The notes under the pieces: generated by a model
The model's database searches: none
The model's input: only the letters and a program-made list of their open reading frames with translations
Told to the model about the DNA's origin: nothing
Translations under genes and position numbers: made by a program
Part shown: positions 51,924 to 52,500 of the stretch, piece by piece
Position numbering within the stretch: the stretch's first letter is position 1
Layout: each line of letters starts with the position of its first letter
Assembly: GCA_030674185.1 (NCBI GenBank)
Contig: CM060307.1
Coordinates: 83,979,850 to 84,032,349, forward strand
Direction of reading: 5' to 3'
Origin: Monoplex corrugatus
Taxonomy: Eukaryota; Mollusca; Gastropoda; Littorinimorpha; Ranellidae
DNA: 52,500 nt

Positions 51924-52500
51924 GGATCTGATTGTGTTGAGAATTTCTTCTTGTGTGACTGGGGTAAAAGTAGTAAAGGTGTGCCAGAGAAGGAAGGGTC
52001 AGGTGCGCATGGTTGACAGGGTGTCCTGTCAAGCCTGTCACGAAGAGTTTGTATTTTGGTGGTGAAATACTTGGAGAATACAGATGGGAGTTCTTCATTT
52101 GTGTGTTTTGGTTTGGGAGAGGTAAATCTTTTCGTGTGCCAAGAGATGATTCATGGTTGTAAAGAGTTCTTTTGAAGAAGAGGCATCCAGGATTTTGGTT
52201 TGGAAATAGCTTGTTTTTGCAGATGCAATGAGGGTGGACTTGTTTTAGAGGCTTGAAAGTTGCCTATGTACAGTGAGTTTGGATTTGCGCCAGCGGCGCT
52301 CTGTTCTGCGGCGGGCACGTTTTGCACAGGCAATCTCATGAGTGAGCCAGGGGGTAGGGGGGCGGTCAGGTAAAAGACGGGTTGTGGCTGGAGCATGAGT
52401 GTCCAGAAGATGGTGGAGAGTAGTATAGAATTCATCAGCAAGGTTATGTGACTTCAGAAAGGAGACGGAAGGCATCAGATGAAAATGTGGAGAGGTCGAT
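51924..52500 (-). pseudogene. LINE-C pre-RT region, frame-shifted
   Basis: The minus strand from 52475 reads EFYTTLHHLLDTHAPATTRL, then PTPWLTHEIACAKRARRRTERRW and VHRQLSS before a stop at 52245. That is the connector between endonuclease and RT in CR1/L2-type elements (helical HAP and PW motifs, then an Arg-rich stretch). Homology goes on in other frames through NFQASKTS (about 52265-52240) and GLTGHPVNHAH (about 52035-52000). Frame changes occur near 52240 and between about 52150 and 52000. The endonuclease itself would lie beyond the right edge. Confidence 0.78.

Larger units (their letters stand above)
50094..52500 (-). mobile_element. LINE-C: CR1/L2-like non-LTR retrotransposon, 5' part outside window
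   Basis: Read on the minus strand, the polyprotein enters from the right edge, passes a pre-RT region and RT, and ends at a stop at 50406. It is followed by a 3' UTR of about 310 bases that contains an internal (GT)n tract and ends in (ATT)n at about 50097-50118. GVPQGSVLGP and the LHWLPVSKRIQYKL C-terminal motif are typical of CR1/L2-type LINEs. At least three frameshifts, one beside the catalytic box, show a recently broken copy. Confidence 0.88.

Overview
This window looks like nuclear DNA of an invertebrate animal, most likely a mollusc and perhaps a marine gastropod. That is inferred from the very high density of (CT)n, (CA)n, (GATA)n and (GGTT)n microsatellites, from decayed LINE fragments of at least four families, from one tRNA-derived SINE, and from the absence of any bacterial-style gene organisation. 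I could not identify any intact host protein gene. Nearly all long open frames are LINE remnants, antisense shadows of them, or translated microsatellites.

Layout. 1-2100 is a broken LINE on the minus strand (LINE-A: reverse transcriptase, zinc knuckle, restriction-like endonuclease), cut off at its 5' side by a (GT)n tract. 2200-4300 has no recognisable gene and holds a CT tract and a TTAA-flanked MITE. About 4.33-46.7 kb is the main structure: four diverged copies (U1-U4) of one 8-10 kb unit in head-to-tail order. I call its landmark blocks A to O: A, GGTGCA repeats and an ATTAGCATGC core; B, C and D, conserved non-coding blocks; E, GGCTTGTGGCCTGAATG repeats; F, a CT tract; G, conserved block; H, purine-rich minisatellite; I, conserved block; J, a GA tract; K, L, M, N and O, conserved blocks. 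U1 is about 4330-17650, U2 about 17950-28100, U3 about 28400-37440, U4 about 38300-46690. Block order is the same in every copy, except that in U2 the F-to-J interval (blocks G to I) is inverted, exactly between the CT and GA tracts.

The copies act as controls for one another: a sequence present in one unit and absent from the same place in another is a dated insertion. This exposes a 2.2-kb LINE (LINE-B, U1), TTAA-flanked palindromic MITEs (U1), a 378-bp TIR element with 8-bp target duplications (U3), LINE tails ending in trinucleotide repeats (U1, U3), a 54-bp minisatellite grown from a single-copy ancestor (U3), and several microsatellites.

46.7-50.1 kb is the right flank: two small unexplained ORFs, a tRNA-derived SINE on the minus strand, a 130-bp (GGTT)-rich minisatellite and long CA tracts. 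50.1-52.5 kb is a third LINE on the minus strand (LINE-C, CR1/L2-like), with its 3' tail in the window and its 5' part beyond the right edge. A short copy of that same tail lies in U3.

There is no pathway here. The window is a repeat-built region whose interest lies in its array, its layered insertions and its palindromes.
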